Shown in pieces: positions 26,453-35,038 of a stretch of 45,525 bases of DNA. Both the position numbers and the translations under genes were made by a program. The first letter of the stretch is position 1; each line of letters starts with the position of its first letter. The notes under the pieces are model-generated. The model saw only the letters and a program-made list of their open reading frames with translations, ran no database searches and was not told the origin of the DNA. Origin of the DNA: Brevundimonas sp. (lineage in GTDB: Bacteria; Pseudomonadota; Alphaproteobacteria; Caulobacterales; Caulobacteraceae); the NCBI RefSeq assembly GCF_004210735.1, contig NZ_SDZL01000022.1, positions 1-45,525 on the forward strand, given 5' to 3'.

Positions 26453-29382
26453 GTCCGGTCCTCCGGCGCATCCGCGCTCGCCGCCTGTCGGGCCTTGCGC
26501 AACGACTGGTGGGCCAGGGCGACCAGCATCATCACCGTGGCGCCCAGCACCAGCACGACCACGCCGAGGTCGAACACCACGGCGCTGGCGATCGGGACCC
26601 GCCCCAGCAACGGCAGGTCGGCGTACTGGAAGGCCGAGGTCAGGAACGGATGGCCAAACACCCAGGCCCCCACGCCGGCCAGAGTGGCGATCAGCAGACC
26701 CAGCCCGATCCACGCCGCGGGCCGGATTTCCAGCCTTTCTTCGACCCATTGCGCGCCCGAGGCCATGTATTGCAGCACGAAGGCCACCGACAGGGCGACC
26801 CCCGCCGCGAAGCCGCCACCGGGCAGATCATGCCCGCGCAGGAACAGGTGCATGGCGAAAAGGATGATGAAGGGGAACATCCAGCGCATCACCACCTGGG
26901 GGACCAGCATCGCCTCCTTCAAGGTATCGCCTTCGGACCGATCCTCGCGCCGGCGATCCGACGCGGCCTGGACCCGCTTTTGCGTCGGCTCCGGCAGGCT
27001 GTCGCCGTAAGGACGGAAGCGCCTCAGCAGGACGAAGACCGTCAGGCCTACGATGCCCAGCACCGTGATCTCGCCGAAGGTGTCGAAGGCGCGGAAATCG
27101 ACCAGGATCACATTGACCAGATTGCGCCCTCCGGCCAGGACATAGGCCTGCTCGACGTAGAATTGCGACACGCCATTGGTGATCGCCGGCCGCATCATGA
27201 CCGCATAGGCCCCGACCGAAAGCGCCAGGCCGGTCACGGCGGCGATGATCAGATCGACCCGGCGGCGTATCCGCGACCGCCGCTGAAGATGATCCGGCAC
27301 GACGATCGACTCCAGCCGCTTGGGTAACCAACGCAGGCCCAGCAGCAGCAGCACCGTCGTCACGATCTCGACCAGCAACTGGGTGATGGCCAGATCGGGC
27401 GCGGACAGCCACAGGAAGGACAGGCAACTGGCCAGGCCTGCTCCGCCCATCAGCACCACGGCCGCCAGCCGGTGGTATTTCGCCTGCCATGCCGCCGTGA
27501 TCGCACAGGCCCCGCCGACCAGCCACATCAGCGCGAAGGCCGTGTCCATCAACGACGGCGCCGCGAGGACCGGCGCCGCAAGACCCAGTCCGTCAGCGCC
27601 CAGCCCCGCGATGATGGCGACCCCGACCGCGACCAGGATGATCACGCGCAATTGCTGCTGCACGCCCCGCGCGCCCAACATCGTCATGCCTAATTCCGCC
27701 CCGCGGAACAGGCCGGTCATCGTCTTTTCGAACAGATAGCCGCCGTTGAGCCAGCGCACCGCCAGCGGCCCGCCCGTCCCGTTGGCGTTTATGCGCCGCC
27801 CGAACAGCAGATACAGGCCTACGCCTCCCGCCAACGCGATGACACTCAGCAACAGCGGCAGGTTGAAGCCGTGCCAGATCGCCAGGCTGTAATAGGGCAG
27901 GTCGACGCCGAGGATCGACACGGCCGCGCTACGCAGGAAGGGTGCGACCGTCAGGGCCGGGAACATGCCGACCAGCAAGCACAGCAGCACCAGAATCTCC
28001 ACCGGTCGGCGCATCCACACCGGCGGCTCGTGCGGTGTGCGATCCAGCGCGGTGGGCGGCGGTCCAAAGAAGGTCGCGTGGATGAACCGCAGCGAATAAA
28101 GCACGCTGAAGGCGCTCGCCAGGGTCGCGAGTATGGGCAGAGCCGTCGCCAGCGGATGGCGCCCGGCGCCGGCCACCGCCTCGGCCAGAAACATCTCCTT
28201 GGACAGGAAGCCGTTCAGCAGCGGCACCCCGGCCATGGCCGCAGCCGCCACGATGGCCAACGCCGCCGTCACCGGCATGAACCGGAACAGGCCGCTGAGC
28301 TTGCGCATGTCGCGCGATCCGGCCTCGTGATCGATGATGCCGGCGGCCATGAACAGCGACGCCTTGAAGGTCGCGTGGTTGACCACGTGGAAGATGGCCG
28401 CGATCGCGCCCAACTCGGTGCCGAGGCCCAGCAAGAGGACGATCAAACCCAGATGGCTGATCGTCGAATAGGCCAGCAGACCCTTCAGATCGTGCTGGAA
28501 GATGGCGGTCCATGCGCCGACGAGCAGTGTCACCATGCCGGCGCCGCCGACCACCGCCAGCCACATGGGCGTCTCAGCGAAGACCGGCCAGAACCGGATC
28601 AGAATGAAGATGCCCGCTTTCACCAGCGTCGCCGAATGCAGGTAGGCGCTGACGGGGGTCGGCGCCGCCATGGCGCGCGGCAGCCAGAAATGGAACGGGA
28701 ACTGGGCGCTCTTCGTCATCGCGCCCACCAGGATGAAGCCCAGGGCCACCGTGTGCCGGGGATCCGCCAGGATCAGGTCCCGCGAATCCAGCACCGTCTG
28801 AAGATCATAGCCGCCCGCGATCTGCCCCAGCAGCACCATGCCGACCAGCAGCGCCAGACCGCCCAGCGCCGTGATCGTCAGAGCCATGCGCGCGCCCTCC
28901 CGCGCAAGCGGGTTCTGGTTCCAGTAGCCGATCAGCAGGAAGGAGAAGAGGCTGGTCAGCTCCCAGAACACGACCATCTGAATCAGGTTGCCCGACAGCA
29001 CCAGGCCCTGCATCGCCCCCATGAAGGCCAGCAAGAACGAGAAGAACCGCGGCACCGGATCCTTCGGCGACATGTAGTAACGGGCGTACAGGACGACCAG
29101 CGCGCCAATGCCCAGCACCAGGGCGCTGAACAGCCACGACAGGCCATCCAGCCTCAGCATCAGGTTCATGCCCAGCGACGGGATCCACGGAATGTCGAGT
29201 TGCAGGACCTCTCCGTCCTGGAACCGGGGCCACAGCAACGCCAGGCACACCACGCAGATAAAGGCCACCACCCAGGACAGGACAGCGGCGGCGGTCCGGG
29301 CATGCCGCGGCAATCCCGCCGCCACGACAGCGCCGATGAACGGTAAGGCGACAAGAAGAACCAGCAGCAGGCCTATCGTCAT
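26449..29382 (-). CDS. mrpAB: Mrp Na+/H+ antiporter, fused subunits A and B
   Basis: A 977-aa inner-membrane protein that joins MrpA and MrpB. From the ATG at 29382, the NuoL-like core includes E141 (FWELTS), K224 (MTKSAQFPFHFWLP) and K255 (SATLVKAGIF), the conserved residues of the proton path. The MrpA C-terminal NuoJ-like part spans about 620-800, and the MrpB domain covers about 830-960 (MRWMFPFIILFAMHLFLRGH, then LPGGGFAAG). I rejected the start at 29457 because its first 25 residues are polar and unlike a membrane N-terminus. The A-B fusion is known from Sinorhizobium PhaAB-type operons. Complex function: Na+/K+ and pH homeostasis. First gene of the operon. Confidence 0.93.
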   Translation of the reverse strand: MTIGLLLVLLVALPFIGAVVAAGLPRHARTAAAVLSWVVAFICVVCLALLWPRFQDGEVLQLDIPWIPSLGMNLMLRLDGLSWLFSALVLGIGALVVLYARYYMSPKDPVPRFFSFLLAFMGAMQGLVLSGNLIQMVVFWELTSLFSFLLIGYWNQNPLAREGARMALTITALGGLALLVGMVLLGQIAGGYDLQTVLDSRDLILADPRHTVALGFILVGAMTKSAQFPFHFWLPRAMAAPTPVSAYLHSATLVKAGIFILIRFWPVFAETPMWLAVVGGAGMVTLLVGAWTAIFQHDLKGLLAYSTISHLGLIVLLLGLGTELGAIAAIFHVVNHATFKASLFMAAGIIDHEAGSRDMRKLSGLFRFMPVTAALAIVAAAAMAGVPLLNGFLSKEMFLAEAVAGAGRHPLATALPILATLASAFSVLYSLRFIHATFFGPPPTALDRTPHEPPVWMRRPVEILVLLCLLVGMFPALTVAPFLRSAAVSILGVDLPYYSLAIWHGFNLPLLLSVIALAGGVGLYLLFGRRINANGTGGPLAVRWLNGGYLFEKTMTGLFRGAELGMTMLGARGVQQQLRVIILVAVGVAIIAGLGADGLGLAAPVLAAPSLMDTAFALMWLVGGACAITAAWQAKYHRLAAVVLMGGAGLASCLSFLWLSAPDLAITQLLVEIVTTVLLLLGLRWLPKRLESIVVPDHLQRRSRIRRRVDLIIAAVTGLALSVGAYAVMMRPAITNGVSQFYVEQAYVLAGGRNLVNVILVDFRAFDTFGEITVLGIVGLTVFVLLRRFRPYGDSLPEPTQKRVQAASDRRREDRSEGDTLKEAMLVPQVVMRWMFPFIILFAMHLFLRGHDLPGGGFAAGVALSVAFVLQYMASGAQWVEERLEIRPAAWIGLGLLIATLAGVGAWVFGHPFLTSAFQYADLPLLGRVPIASAVVFDLGVVVLVLGATVMMLVALAHQSLRKARQAASADAPEDRT

Positions 29383-29531
29383 GCGTTGTCCGCGAATCCT
29401 CAACCATTGACGATTGCATTGATGGTAAAGCACCGATCGCCGCGACACATCGGGCAAATGGCCGCGTCGATCCGTCTCGCGACATTCCTTCGGCGCTCGG
29501 CTCCAATGGAGGATCGACGAAGGAGCGCACC

Positions 29532-29912
29532 ATGCCGAGAGTCACGATCGATTTTTACGACAGCCGCCAGGACGCCATATCGGCGCTGGTCTCGCTGCGC
29601 GAAGTCGGCTTGAGCACCGAAGACATCGCGTCGGCCTGGCTAGCGCCCCGCGAGGGCGAATATATGGGCGATGACGCCCAACCGCCGGCAAGCCTGTATG
29701 AGGCCGGCATCGACGGTGTCGGCCGCGTTCAGTTCACTGGCTGGCTCGGCGAAGTCGCCTTGGCGTCACTCGGCGCAGACAGCATCATCGACCTGGCCAA
29801 AGCCATGGGCAGCGAGGAACCCGACACCGACCGCATTCACCGAACCCTGGCGTCCGGCGGCGGGCTCATCGCCGTCCGCGCCCGCGACACCTACAGTCCA
29901 CAGGACGACTGA
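29532..29912 (+). CDS. Small hypothetical protein divergent from mrp
   Basis: A 126-aa soluble protein with AAGGAG eight bases before its ATG, so the start is well supported. It opens [20 protein letters not shown] followed by a strand-helix pattern ([10 protein letters not shown]) and ends with [11 protein letters not shown], suggesting a ferredoxin-like alpha/beta fold. This is reminiscent of the YflT/general-stress 17M type, but I cannot assign it firmly. It shares a 149-base divergent region with the mrp operon, so common control, for example by salt or pH, is possible. Confidence 0.7.
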   Translation: MPRVTIDFYDSRQDAISALVSLREVGLSTEDIASAWLAPREGEYMGDDAQPPASLYEAGIDGVGRVQFTGWLGEVALASLGADSIIDLAKAMGSEEPDTDRIHRTLASGGGLIAVRARDTYSPQDD

Positions 29913-29964
29913 TGCAGAAGGCGGGCGGGCGAAGAATTAGACAGAAACTTCGATCCCTAGCCCG

Positions 29965-30054
29965 TGGCGGACAGAGAGGGATTCGAACCCTCGGTACGCT
30001 TTCACGTACACACGCTTTCCAAGCGTGCGCGATCGACCACTCCGCCACCTGTCC
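29965..30054 (-). tRNA. tRNA-Ser (GGA)
   Basis: 90 nt including an encoded CCA. The acceptor stem is GGACAGG with TCTGTCC, the anticodon stem CACGC/GCGTG encloses loop TTGGAAA with anticodon GGA (30018-30020), there is a long variable arm as expected for type II tRNA, and the T-loop is GGTTCGAATCC. It reads UCC and UCU codons. Confidence 0.97.
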
Positions 30055-30103
30055 GTTCCACGTCTGGCGTGAACGCGCCGGAGGTCCGTCCGGCGAGGGG
30101 CGC

Positions 30104-30132
30104 TGATTAGAACAGTCAGACCCCCTCGGCAA
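30104..30132 (-). promoter_or_regulatory. Candidate sigma-70 promoter for tRNA-Ser
   Basis: On the minus strand TTGCCG (30127-30132) and TAATCA (30104-30109) are separated by 17 bases and would start transcription about 45 bases before the tRNA 5' end. A stem CGCCGGA/TCCGGCG lies in the leader. Weak -35 match, so tentative. Confidence 0.35.
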
Positions 30133-30182
30133 GCGCTCTGCGATAACCCATATGAGGGGACGACGATTTCAAGGAGTGCGCC

Positions 30183-30845
30183 ATGCTGTTCGAGAAGGCC
30201 AAGGACCTGCCCACCGCCGAGACCGCCCTGCCCGGCCGCGACCAGCCGGTGCGGACGGACGAGGTGCATTTCGTCAACGGACGCCCGCTGAAGGGGCCGC
30301 ATCCGGAGGGGTTCCAGACGGCGATCTTCGGCATGGGCTGTTTCTGGGGCGTGGAGCGGGTGTTCTGGCAGGCGCCGGGCGTCTGGGTCACCTCGGTCGG
30401 CTATGCGGGCGGGATCACGCCCAATCCGTCGTACGAGGAGGTCTGCTCGGGCCGCACCGGCCATACCGAAGCCGTGCAGGTCGTCTTCAATCCCGCCGAA
30501 ATCACCTATGGCGATCTGTTGAAGGCCTTCTGGGAGAACCACGACCCGACCCAGGGCATGCGCCAGGGCAATGACGTGGGCACCCAGTACCGCTCGGCGA
30601 TCTATTATCTGAACGACGACCAGAAGGCCGAGGCCGAAGCGTCACGTGACGCCTATCAGGCGGCGCTGTCGGCGGCCGGGCGCGGGATCGTCACGACCGA
30701 GATCCTGCCCGCGGGGCCGTATTATTTCGCCGAGGATTATCACCAGGGCTATCTGGCCAAGAATCCCGGCGGCTATTGCGGCATCAGCGGCACGGGCGTG
30801 ACCTGTCCCGTGGGCGTCGGCGTCAGCGCCGATCCGGCGGCCTGA
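30183..30845 (+). CDS. msrA: Peptide-methionine (S)-S-oxide reductase
   Basis: Repairs oxidised methionine using thioredoxin. The 220-aa protein has catalytic C53 in [12 protein letters not shown], the conserved TRVGYAGG-like region (SVGYAGG) and [11 protein letters not shown], and C-terminal cysteines C199 and C208 ([16 protein letters not shown]) that can resolve the sulfenic acid. It has a 40-residue N-terminal extension before the catalytic domain but no signal peptide, so it is cytoplasmic. AAGGAG precedes the ATG by seven bases. The YjbR-like gene follows after two bases and is probably cotranscribed. Confidence 0.95.
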   Translation: MLFEKAKDLPTAETALPGRDQPVRTDEVHFVNGRPLKGPHPEGFQTAIFGMGCFWGVERVFWQAPGVWVTSVGYAGGITPNPSYEEVCSGRTGHTEAVQVVFNPAEITYGDLLKAFWENHDPTQGMRQGNDVGTQYRSAIYYLNDDQKAEAEASRDAYQAALSAAGRGIVTTEILPAGPYYFAEDYHQGYLAKNPGGYCGISGTGVTCPVGVGVSADPAA

Positions 30846-30847
30846 TC

Positions 30848-31195
30848 GTGGACCGCGAGGGCGTCGGCAAGGTTTGCCTGGCTCTGCCGGGCGCGACACT
30901 GGACCATCCGTTCGGCGACGACCACGACGCCTATCGCATCGGCGGCAAGATGTTCGTCATGGTCGGGGCGACGGGCGGGGTGTCGTTCAAGGTGTCGGAC
31001 ATCGCCTATGAGGTGCTGACCGGGAGCGGGCACGCCCGGCCAGCGCCCTATATGGCGCGGGCGAAATGGGTGAACCTGCCGCGCATCGACGACTGGGCGG
31101 ACGACGAACTGGCGGACCATATCCGGTCCGCCCATGCGCTGATCGTAGCGAAACTGACGAAGAAGGCGCGGGCCGAGCTTGGCCTGACGGCCTAG
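30848..31195 (+). CDS. MmcQ/YjbR-family protein
   Basis: A 115-aa protein of the MmcQ/YjbR (DUF419) family. The N-terminal pattern VCLALPGATLDHPFGDDHDAY, then KMFVMVG, SFKVSD and KWVNLPRID, match the double-wing fold members. The start is GTG at 30848, two bases after the msrA stop; the open frame further upstream overlaps msrA out of frame. Molecular function is unknown in the family; a DNA- or phosphopeptide-binding role has been proposed from the fold. Its TAG stop and the TAG of the convergent gene share a CTAG palindrome, so the genes overlap by four bases. Confidence 0.85.
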   Translation: MDREGVGKVCLALPGATLDHPFGDDHDAYRIGGKMFVMVGATGGVSFKVSDIAYEVLTGSGHARPAPYMARAKWVNLPRIDDWADDELADHIRSAHALIVAKLTKKARAELGLTA

Positions 31196-31692
31196 CCGCA
31201 GAAGGCCAGGAAGCGGCGCACCCGCTCGTCCGCGCCGGGGTGGCCCGCCATCATCTGGCGCTGGTCGCCACGCCACAGCGCCATCCAGCCCAGCTGACCG
31301 AAACGCTTGAACACCGGGTGCTGGGTCCCAGCGGCAGCGCTGAGAAACAGGCCGTCGTCCAGCTGAGACGGTTCGGCCACGGCGCTGAACCGCTCGGTCT
31401 CGCCGCCCGCCTCCAGATGGATTTCGGCCTTGGCGCCCTTGGGGGCCATGGCGCTGAGCGCCAGCTGACCGGCGCCGCGCGCGCAGTCCAGACCCAGCTT
31501 CAGGTCGTCGCTTTCCTCCAGCCCGAAGGTCAGCCGGGCCGCATCGCCGTCTTCATGCAAAAACCAGTCATAGCCGGGCATGGGCGCGGGCGCCGCCGTC
31601 GTTCCATGCCCCAGCGTGGCCGGCTGAATCGTGCCGCAGGCCGCCGCGCCCAGCGCCAAGGCCGCAAGGGCGACCGTCATACCGATGCGCAT
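31192..31692 (-). CDS. Exported lipoprotein, paralogue 1 of a tandem trio
   Basis: A 166-aa precursor with a lipobox (LGAAAC, C19), so it should be a lipid-anchored envelope protein. The mature part contains YDWFLHEDGDAARLTFGLEE, LGLDCARGAG and the C-terminal RRFLAFCG. The same pattern (Trp-x-Leu, two conserved Cys, FLxxCG end) recurs in the next two genes on the same strand. The two conserved Cys could form a disulfide. No family name is known to me and no enzyme motif is visible. It is separated from the neighbour by 13 bases, so the trio is likely an operon. Confidence 0.7.
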   Translation of the reverse strand: MRIGMTVALAALALGAAACGTIQPATLGHGTTAAPAPMPGYDWFLHEDGDAARLTFGLEESDDLKLGLDCARGAGQLALSAMAPKGAKAEIHLEAGGETERFSAVAEPSQLDDGLFLSAAAGTQHPVFKRFGQLGWMALWRGDQRQMMAGHPGADERVRRFLAFCG

Positions 31693-31705
31693 GTCTTCTC
31701 CCCCC

Positions 31706-32134
31706 TTATCCGCCGCACAGTTCGGCGAAACGCCTCAGCTTGGTGAGATGGGCGCGCGGCACGGTCAAGGGGCGCTGCTGATCCGCGATCGCGACGTTCA
31801 GATCGCCACTGGCGGCGAAGGCGACGAAGACCGGATGGTCCACGCGCAGCGCCAGCCGGGTCGCATCGCGCACCTGACTGGCCTCGGTCGTTGCCGAGGC
31901 GGGGCCGGATTTCACCGTGGCGATACCCGTCAGGGCCGGACCATACAGGGACAGACGCGCCACGCCCGAGCCGGGATCGCACTCCAGCGTCGTCCGCAGA
32001 TGGCGAGTGTCGGGAACCTCATTGGCCAGCACCAGTGGCCCCTGCCCCTCATACAGGGTCCAGGTCCAGGCGGCGTCCGATGGCTCGGCGGCCTGTAACG
32101 TCAGCGCTGCGACGGCGCCGATCCATGCGTTCAT
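31706..32134 (-). CDS. Exported protein, paralogue 2 of a tandem trio
   Basis: A 142-aa precursor with a short signal peptide (MNAWIGAVAALTLQAA). The mature part has WTWTLYEGQGPLVLAN, LRTTLECDPGSG and ends LRRFAELCGG, matching the flanking paralogues at the Trp, the two Cys and the FxxLCG end. It lacks a lipobox, so it is probably periplasmic. Function unknown. Confidence 0.65.
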   Translation of the reverse strand: MNAWIGAVAALTLQAAEPSDAAWTWTLYEGQGPLVLANEVPDTRHLRTTLECDPGSGVARLSLYGPALTGIATVKSGPASATTEASQVRDATRLALRVDHPVFVAFAASGDLNVAIADQQRPLTVPRAHLTKLRRFAELCGG

Positions 32135-32173
32135 GATCCAGCCCCCGCTGAAGCGTCCTGATTGTCTATGTGA

Positions 32174-32638
32174 TCAGACGTGGGCCGAACCGCAATAGGC
32201 GAGGAAGCCCTGGATCATCCGCTGTTCGGCGCGGGTGGTCGGCAGATCGAACGCACCGGCATCGCCCTCAACCGCCAGGCCACGCCCCTCGGACAGCCGC
32301 ACCAAGCTCGGATCGCCCAGGCCAATACGTGTCTCGACCGCATCGCCGCCGCTCAGGGGGTCGATCTCGACCGGGCCCAGGCTGGCGCGCTGGAGATTGG
32401 CCGAACGCGGCTGGACCTCGCCATAGACGACGGCCGTGCGGTCGCCGGGGGCGCAGGTCATCATCAGGGCCAGCTGGTCCGAATTCTCGATGCCATAGGC
32501 CAGCTTCGCCATGTCGCCCTCATGTGACAGGTGCCACGCCATGGCGGCGGGCGAATCGGCCACGCCCTGTGACCGGGTCTGGGCGCCGAAGGCGATCAGC
32601 CCGAGGGCGGCGGCGGCGGGAAGAAGGGCCTTGAACAT
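32174..32638 (-). CDS. Exported protein, paralogue 3 of a tandem trio
   Basis: A 154-aa precursor with a signal peptide (MFKALLPAAAALGLIAFGAQ). The mature part has MAWHLSHEGDMAKLAYGIEN, LMMTCAPGDR and the end MIQGFLAYCGS, closely parallel to paralogue 1 (FLHEDGDAARLTFGLEE, CARG, FLAFCG). It is the first of the three genes in transcription order and may be the closest to the ancestral copy. Predicted periplasmic; function unknown. Confidence 0.7.
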   Translation of the reverse strand: MFKALLPAAAALGLIAFGAQTRSQGVADSPAAMAWHLSHEGDMAKLAYGIENSDQLALMMTCAPGDRTAVVYGEVQPRSANLQRASLGPVEIDPLSGGDAVETRIGLGDPSLVRLSEGRGLAVEGDAGAFDLPTTRAEQRMIQGFLAYCGSAHV

Positions 32639-32715
32639 GGATTATCACTCGCGTCTGAGTGGGCAAACGCGGGTAGACGTTAACGGTTCACGGCTCCGCT
32701 TGGCGCTTTTTGACC

Positions 32716-33444
32716 TCAGAACGGGCTGAACCGCTCGACCAGCGACTGGGCCGCGGGCGTCGATTGCATGCGGCTGATGTCGCCGCGCCCGCCATAGCTG
32801 ATCCGCGCCTCGGCGATCTGGGTGTGGTTGATCGTATTGGCGCTGGAGATATCTTCCGGCCGCACGATTCCGGCGACGGTCAGTTCGCGCACTTCGCGGT
32901 TGGTGCGCACTTCTTGCCGACCCTGGATCACCAGATTGCCGTTCGACAGCACGTCGGTGACGACGGCGGCGATGGTCAGCGACACCTTCTCGGACCGGTT
33001 CACCGAGCCGGAGCCCGAGGCGGTGGATTCGCCGGCCAGTCCGACCATGTTCTGGGGATTGAACCCGCCGGGGAAGGCGCGGCCCAGGCTGTTCTCCAGC
33101 CCGAAGAAGTTGGTGACGCCGCCAGAGCTTTCGTTGGCGCGCGCGCGCTGGGTCGAGTTCTGGGTCTGGGCGCGGTCATCGATGTCGATGTTGACCGTCA
33201 GGATGTCGCCGATGACCCGGGCGCGCTGGTCGCCGAAGAAGGACCGGGCGCCCGCGCGCCACAGGCTGTTCGAGCTGGCCGGGCGGGATTCCGGCGACGG
33301 CAGATAGGCCTGCTGCACCGGCACCAGGGCGGCCGGATAGCCGATCGGCGCCAATTGCGGTCCGCGCACCGTCTCGATGGCGGTGGAGCAGGCGCCCAGC
33401 GACAGGGCCGAAACAGTCAGGGCGGCGAGGATCAGGGAACGCAT
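32716..33444 (-). CDS. flgH: Flagellar L-ring protein FlgH
   Basis: An outer-membrane lipoprotein of 242 aa that forms the L-ring around the flagellar rod. It has a lipobox LGAC with C19, and the conserved core: NSLWRAGARSFFGDQRAR, IGDILTVNIDI, VTDVLSNGNLVIQGRQEV and GIVRPEDISSANTI. It is the last gene of the flgF-flgG-flgA-flgH unit, 11 bases after flgA, as in Caulobacter crescentus. Confidence 0.96.
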   Translation of the reverse strand: MRSLILAALTVSALSLGACSTAIETVRGPQLAPIGYPAALVPVQQAYLPSPESRPASSNSLWRAGARSFFGDQRARVIGDILTVNIDIDDRAQTQNSTQRARANESSGGVTNFFGLENSLGRAFPGGFNPQNMVGLAGESTASGSGSVNRSEKVSLTIAAVVTDVLSNGNLVIQGRQEVRTNREVRELTVAGIVRPEDISSANTINHTQIAEARISYGGRGDISRMQSTPAAQSLVERFSPF

Positions 33445-33455
33445 GGAGTGTTTCC

Positions 33456-34232
33456 TCAGCGGGCGGCGAACTGGGTGGGATGGGCGCGGGCGGCGACGGC
33501 GGCGGGGCCGGCGACGGCGCGGCCGGGGCCGACAGCGACGGCGTCGATGGTGCGGCCGGACTGGACGTTCAGAATCGGCGTCGCCTCGCCCAGGGCGGCG
33601 TTGCGTGTGGCCCGGCCGGTGACGGTCAGATTGACGCCAGCCACAGCGAACTCGACCTGGACCATGTCATTGCGGGCGATGACCTGGGGCGACGCCAGGT
33701 CGCGCGAGGCGACGGGCGCGCCGGCGCGCAGGGCGCGGCGGGCGGACAGGCCGATGACCTGATCGGCGTCCTGGGGCGCGCCGGCCGGGGCCATGTGGGA
33801 CTGGACGGTGGACCAGATCACATCCTCGGGCTGGACCACATCGCCGGCGGCCAGGCTGCGGGCGTAGGTCAGCACCTCGGCTGTGGCGCCGGGGCGGGCC
33901 GCGACCGAGGCGGCGGGGCGGCCCAGGCTGTCGGCGGCGACGGCGCCCTCGCGCACCATAATGCGGCGCAGGCCGGACGGATTGCTCCACTGCAGGCCGG
34001 ACTGGCGGGCCAGGGCCTGAAGCTGGCCGGCCTCCAGCACGGCGGTCGGGCCGCTGCGGCGGGCGACGACGACATCGGCGGCGGCGCCCGCCCCCTCGAA
34101 CAGTTCGCCCAGGGTGATGCGGCCGTCGTCGTCGACCGGATTGTCGCGCAGGGTGACTACACCGGCGAAGGCCGGCCCGGCCGTCAGGGCGATCAGCGCA
34201 GGGACCAGGGCGAGGGAGCGGATCAGGCGCAT
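33456..34232 (-). CDS. flgA: Flagella basal-body P-ring formation protein FlgA
   Basis: A periplasmic chaperone of 258 aa for P-ring assembly. The signal peptide ends near AFA-23. The C-terminal SAF domain (about 115-240) contains SLAAGDVVQPEDVIW, RRALRAGAPVASRDL and a final strand region with DMVQVEFAVAGVNLTVTG, all typical of FlgA. It lies three bases after the flgG stop and before flgH. Confidence 0.94.
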   Translation of the reverse strand: MRLIRSLALVPALIALTAGPAFAGVVTLRDNPVDDDGRITLGELFEGAGAAADVVVARRSGPTAVLEAGQLQALARQSGLQWSNPSGLRRIMVREGAVAADSLGRPAASVAARPGATAEVLTYARSLAAGDVVQPEDVIWSTVQSHMAPAGAPQDADQVIGLSARRALRAGAPVASRDLASPQVIARNDMVQVEFAVAGVNLTVTGRATRNAALGEATPILNVQSGRTIDAVAVGPGRAVAGPAAVAARAHPTQFAAR

Positions 34233-34235
34233 GGC

Positions 34236-35024
34236 TTAGCTCTTCACCTGGGCGCTGACGGACAGCATTTCGTCGGCGGTGCTGATGACCTTGGAGTTCA
34301 TCTCGTAGGCGCGCTGGGCCACGATCAGGGCCGAGATTTCGCTGACCGCGTCGACGTTCGAGGACTCGGTGTAACCCTGCAGCAGCTGGCCGAAACCGGG
34401 GTCGCCCGGCGCGCCGATGTTGGCCGGGCCAGATGCGGCGGTCTCCAGCACCAGATTGTCGCCGATGGCTTCCAGCCCCGCCTCGTTGAAGAAGCTGGCC
34501 AGCTCCAGCTGACCGACGACCTGCGGCTCGGTCTGGCCGTCGGTGATGACCTGGACCTGACCGGACTTGGAGATGGCGACGTCCACCGCGTCCTGCGGAA
34601 TGGTGATCGCGGGCTCGACCCGATAGCCGTCGTCGGTGACCAGTTCGCCTTGGCCGTTGATCGCGAAATTGCCGGCTCGCGTATAGGCCAGCTCGCCCGA
34701 CGGCAGGGTGATCTGGAAATAGCCACGGCCGTCGATGGCCAGGTCATAGGCGTTCTTGGTCTGGGTCGGCGTGCCCTGGTCGGTGATGCGATAGACGCTG
34801 CCCGCCTTCACGCCGGCGCCGATCTGGATGCCGGTGGGGACGACCGTTCCCTGGCTGGACGACTGCGCGCCCATCCGTTCGATGTTCTGGTACAGCAGGT
34901 CCTGGAACTCGGCGCGCTGACGCTTGAAGCCCACCGTGTTCATGTTGGCGATGTTGTTGGAGATGACCTCCACGTTCAGCTGCTGGGCGGCCATGCCCGA
35001 GGCGGCGGTTCTGAGCGCGCGCAT
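34236..35024 (-). CDS. flgG: Flagellar distal rod protein FlgG
   Basis: A 262-aa axial protein of the distal rod. The N-terminal rod motif is MRALRTAASGMAAQQLNVEV followed by ISNNIANMNTVGFKRQR. The middle beta domain begins with GRGYFQITLPSG, and the C-terminus has SNVDAVSEISALIVAQRAYE, NSKVI and TADEML. The length equals that of standard FlgG. It lies 14 bases after flgF. Confidence 0.97.
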   Translation of the reverse strand: MRALRTAASGMAAQQLNVEVISNNIANMNTVGFKRQRAEFQDLLYQNIERMGAQSSSQGTVVPTGIQIGAGVKAGSVYRITDQGTPTQTKNAYDLAIDGRGYFQITLPSGELAYTRAGNFAINGQGELVTDDGYRVEPAITIPQDAVDVAISKSGQVQVITDGQTEPQVVGQLELASFFNEAGLEAIGDNLVLETAASGPANIGAPGDPGFGQLLQGYTESSNVDAVSEISALIVAQRAYEMNSKVISTADEMLSVSAQVKS

Positions 35025-35038
35025 GTGTCAGTGCTCCC

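Noticed and set aside
24501..29346. Plus-strand open frames of 400-490 codons over mrp genes
   Set aside because: Extreme Gln/Arg/His content opposite membrane helices is the expected mirror of GC-rich hydrophobic genes.
29383..29457. Upstream start for mrpAB
   Set aside because: The added residues are polar and Arg-rich; the hydrophobic N-terminus begins at 29382.
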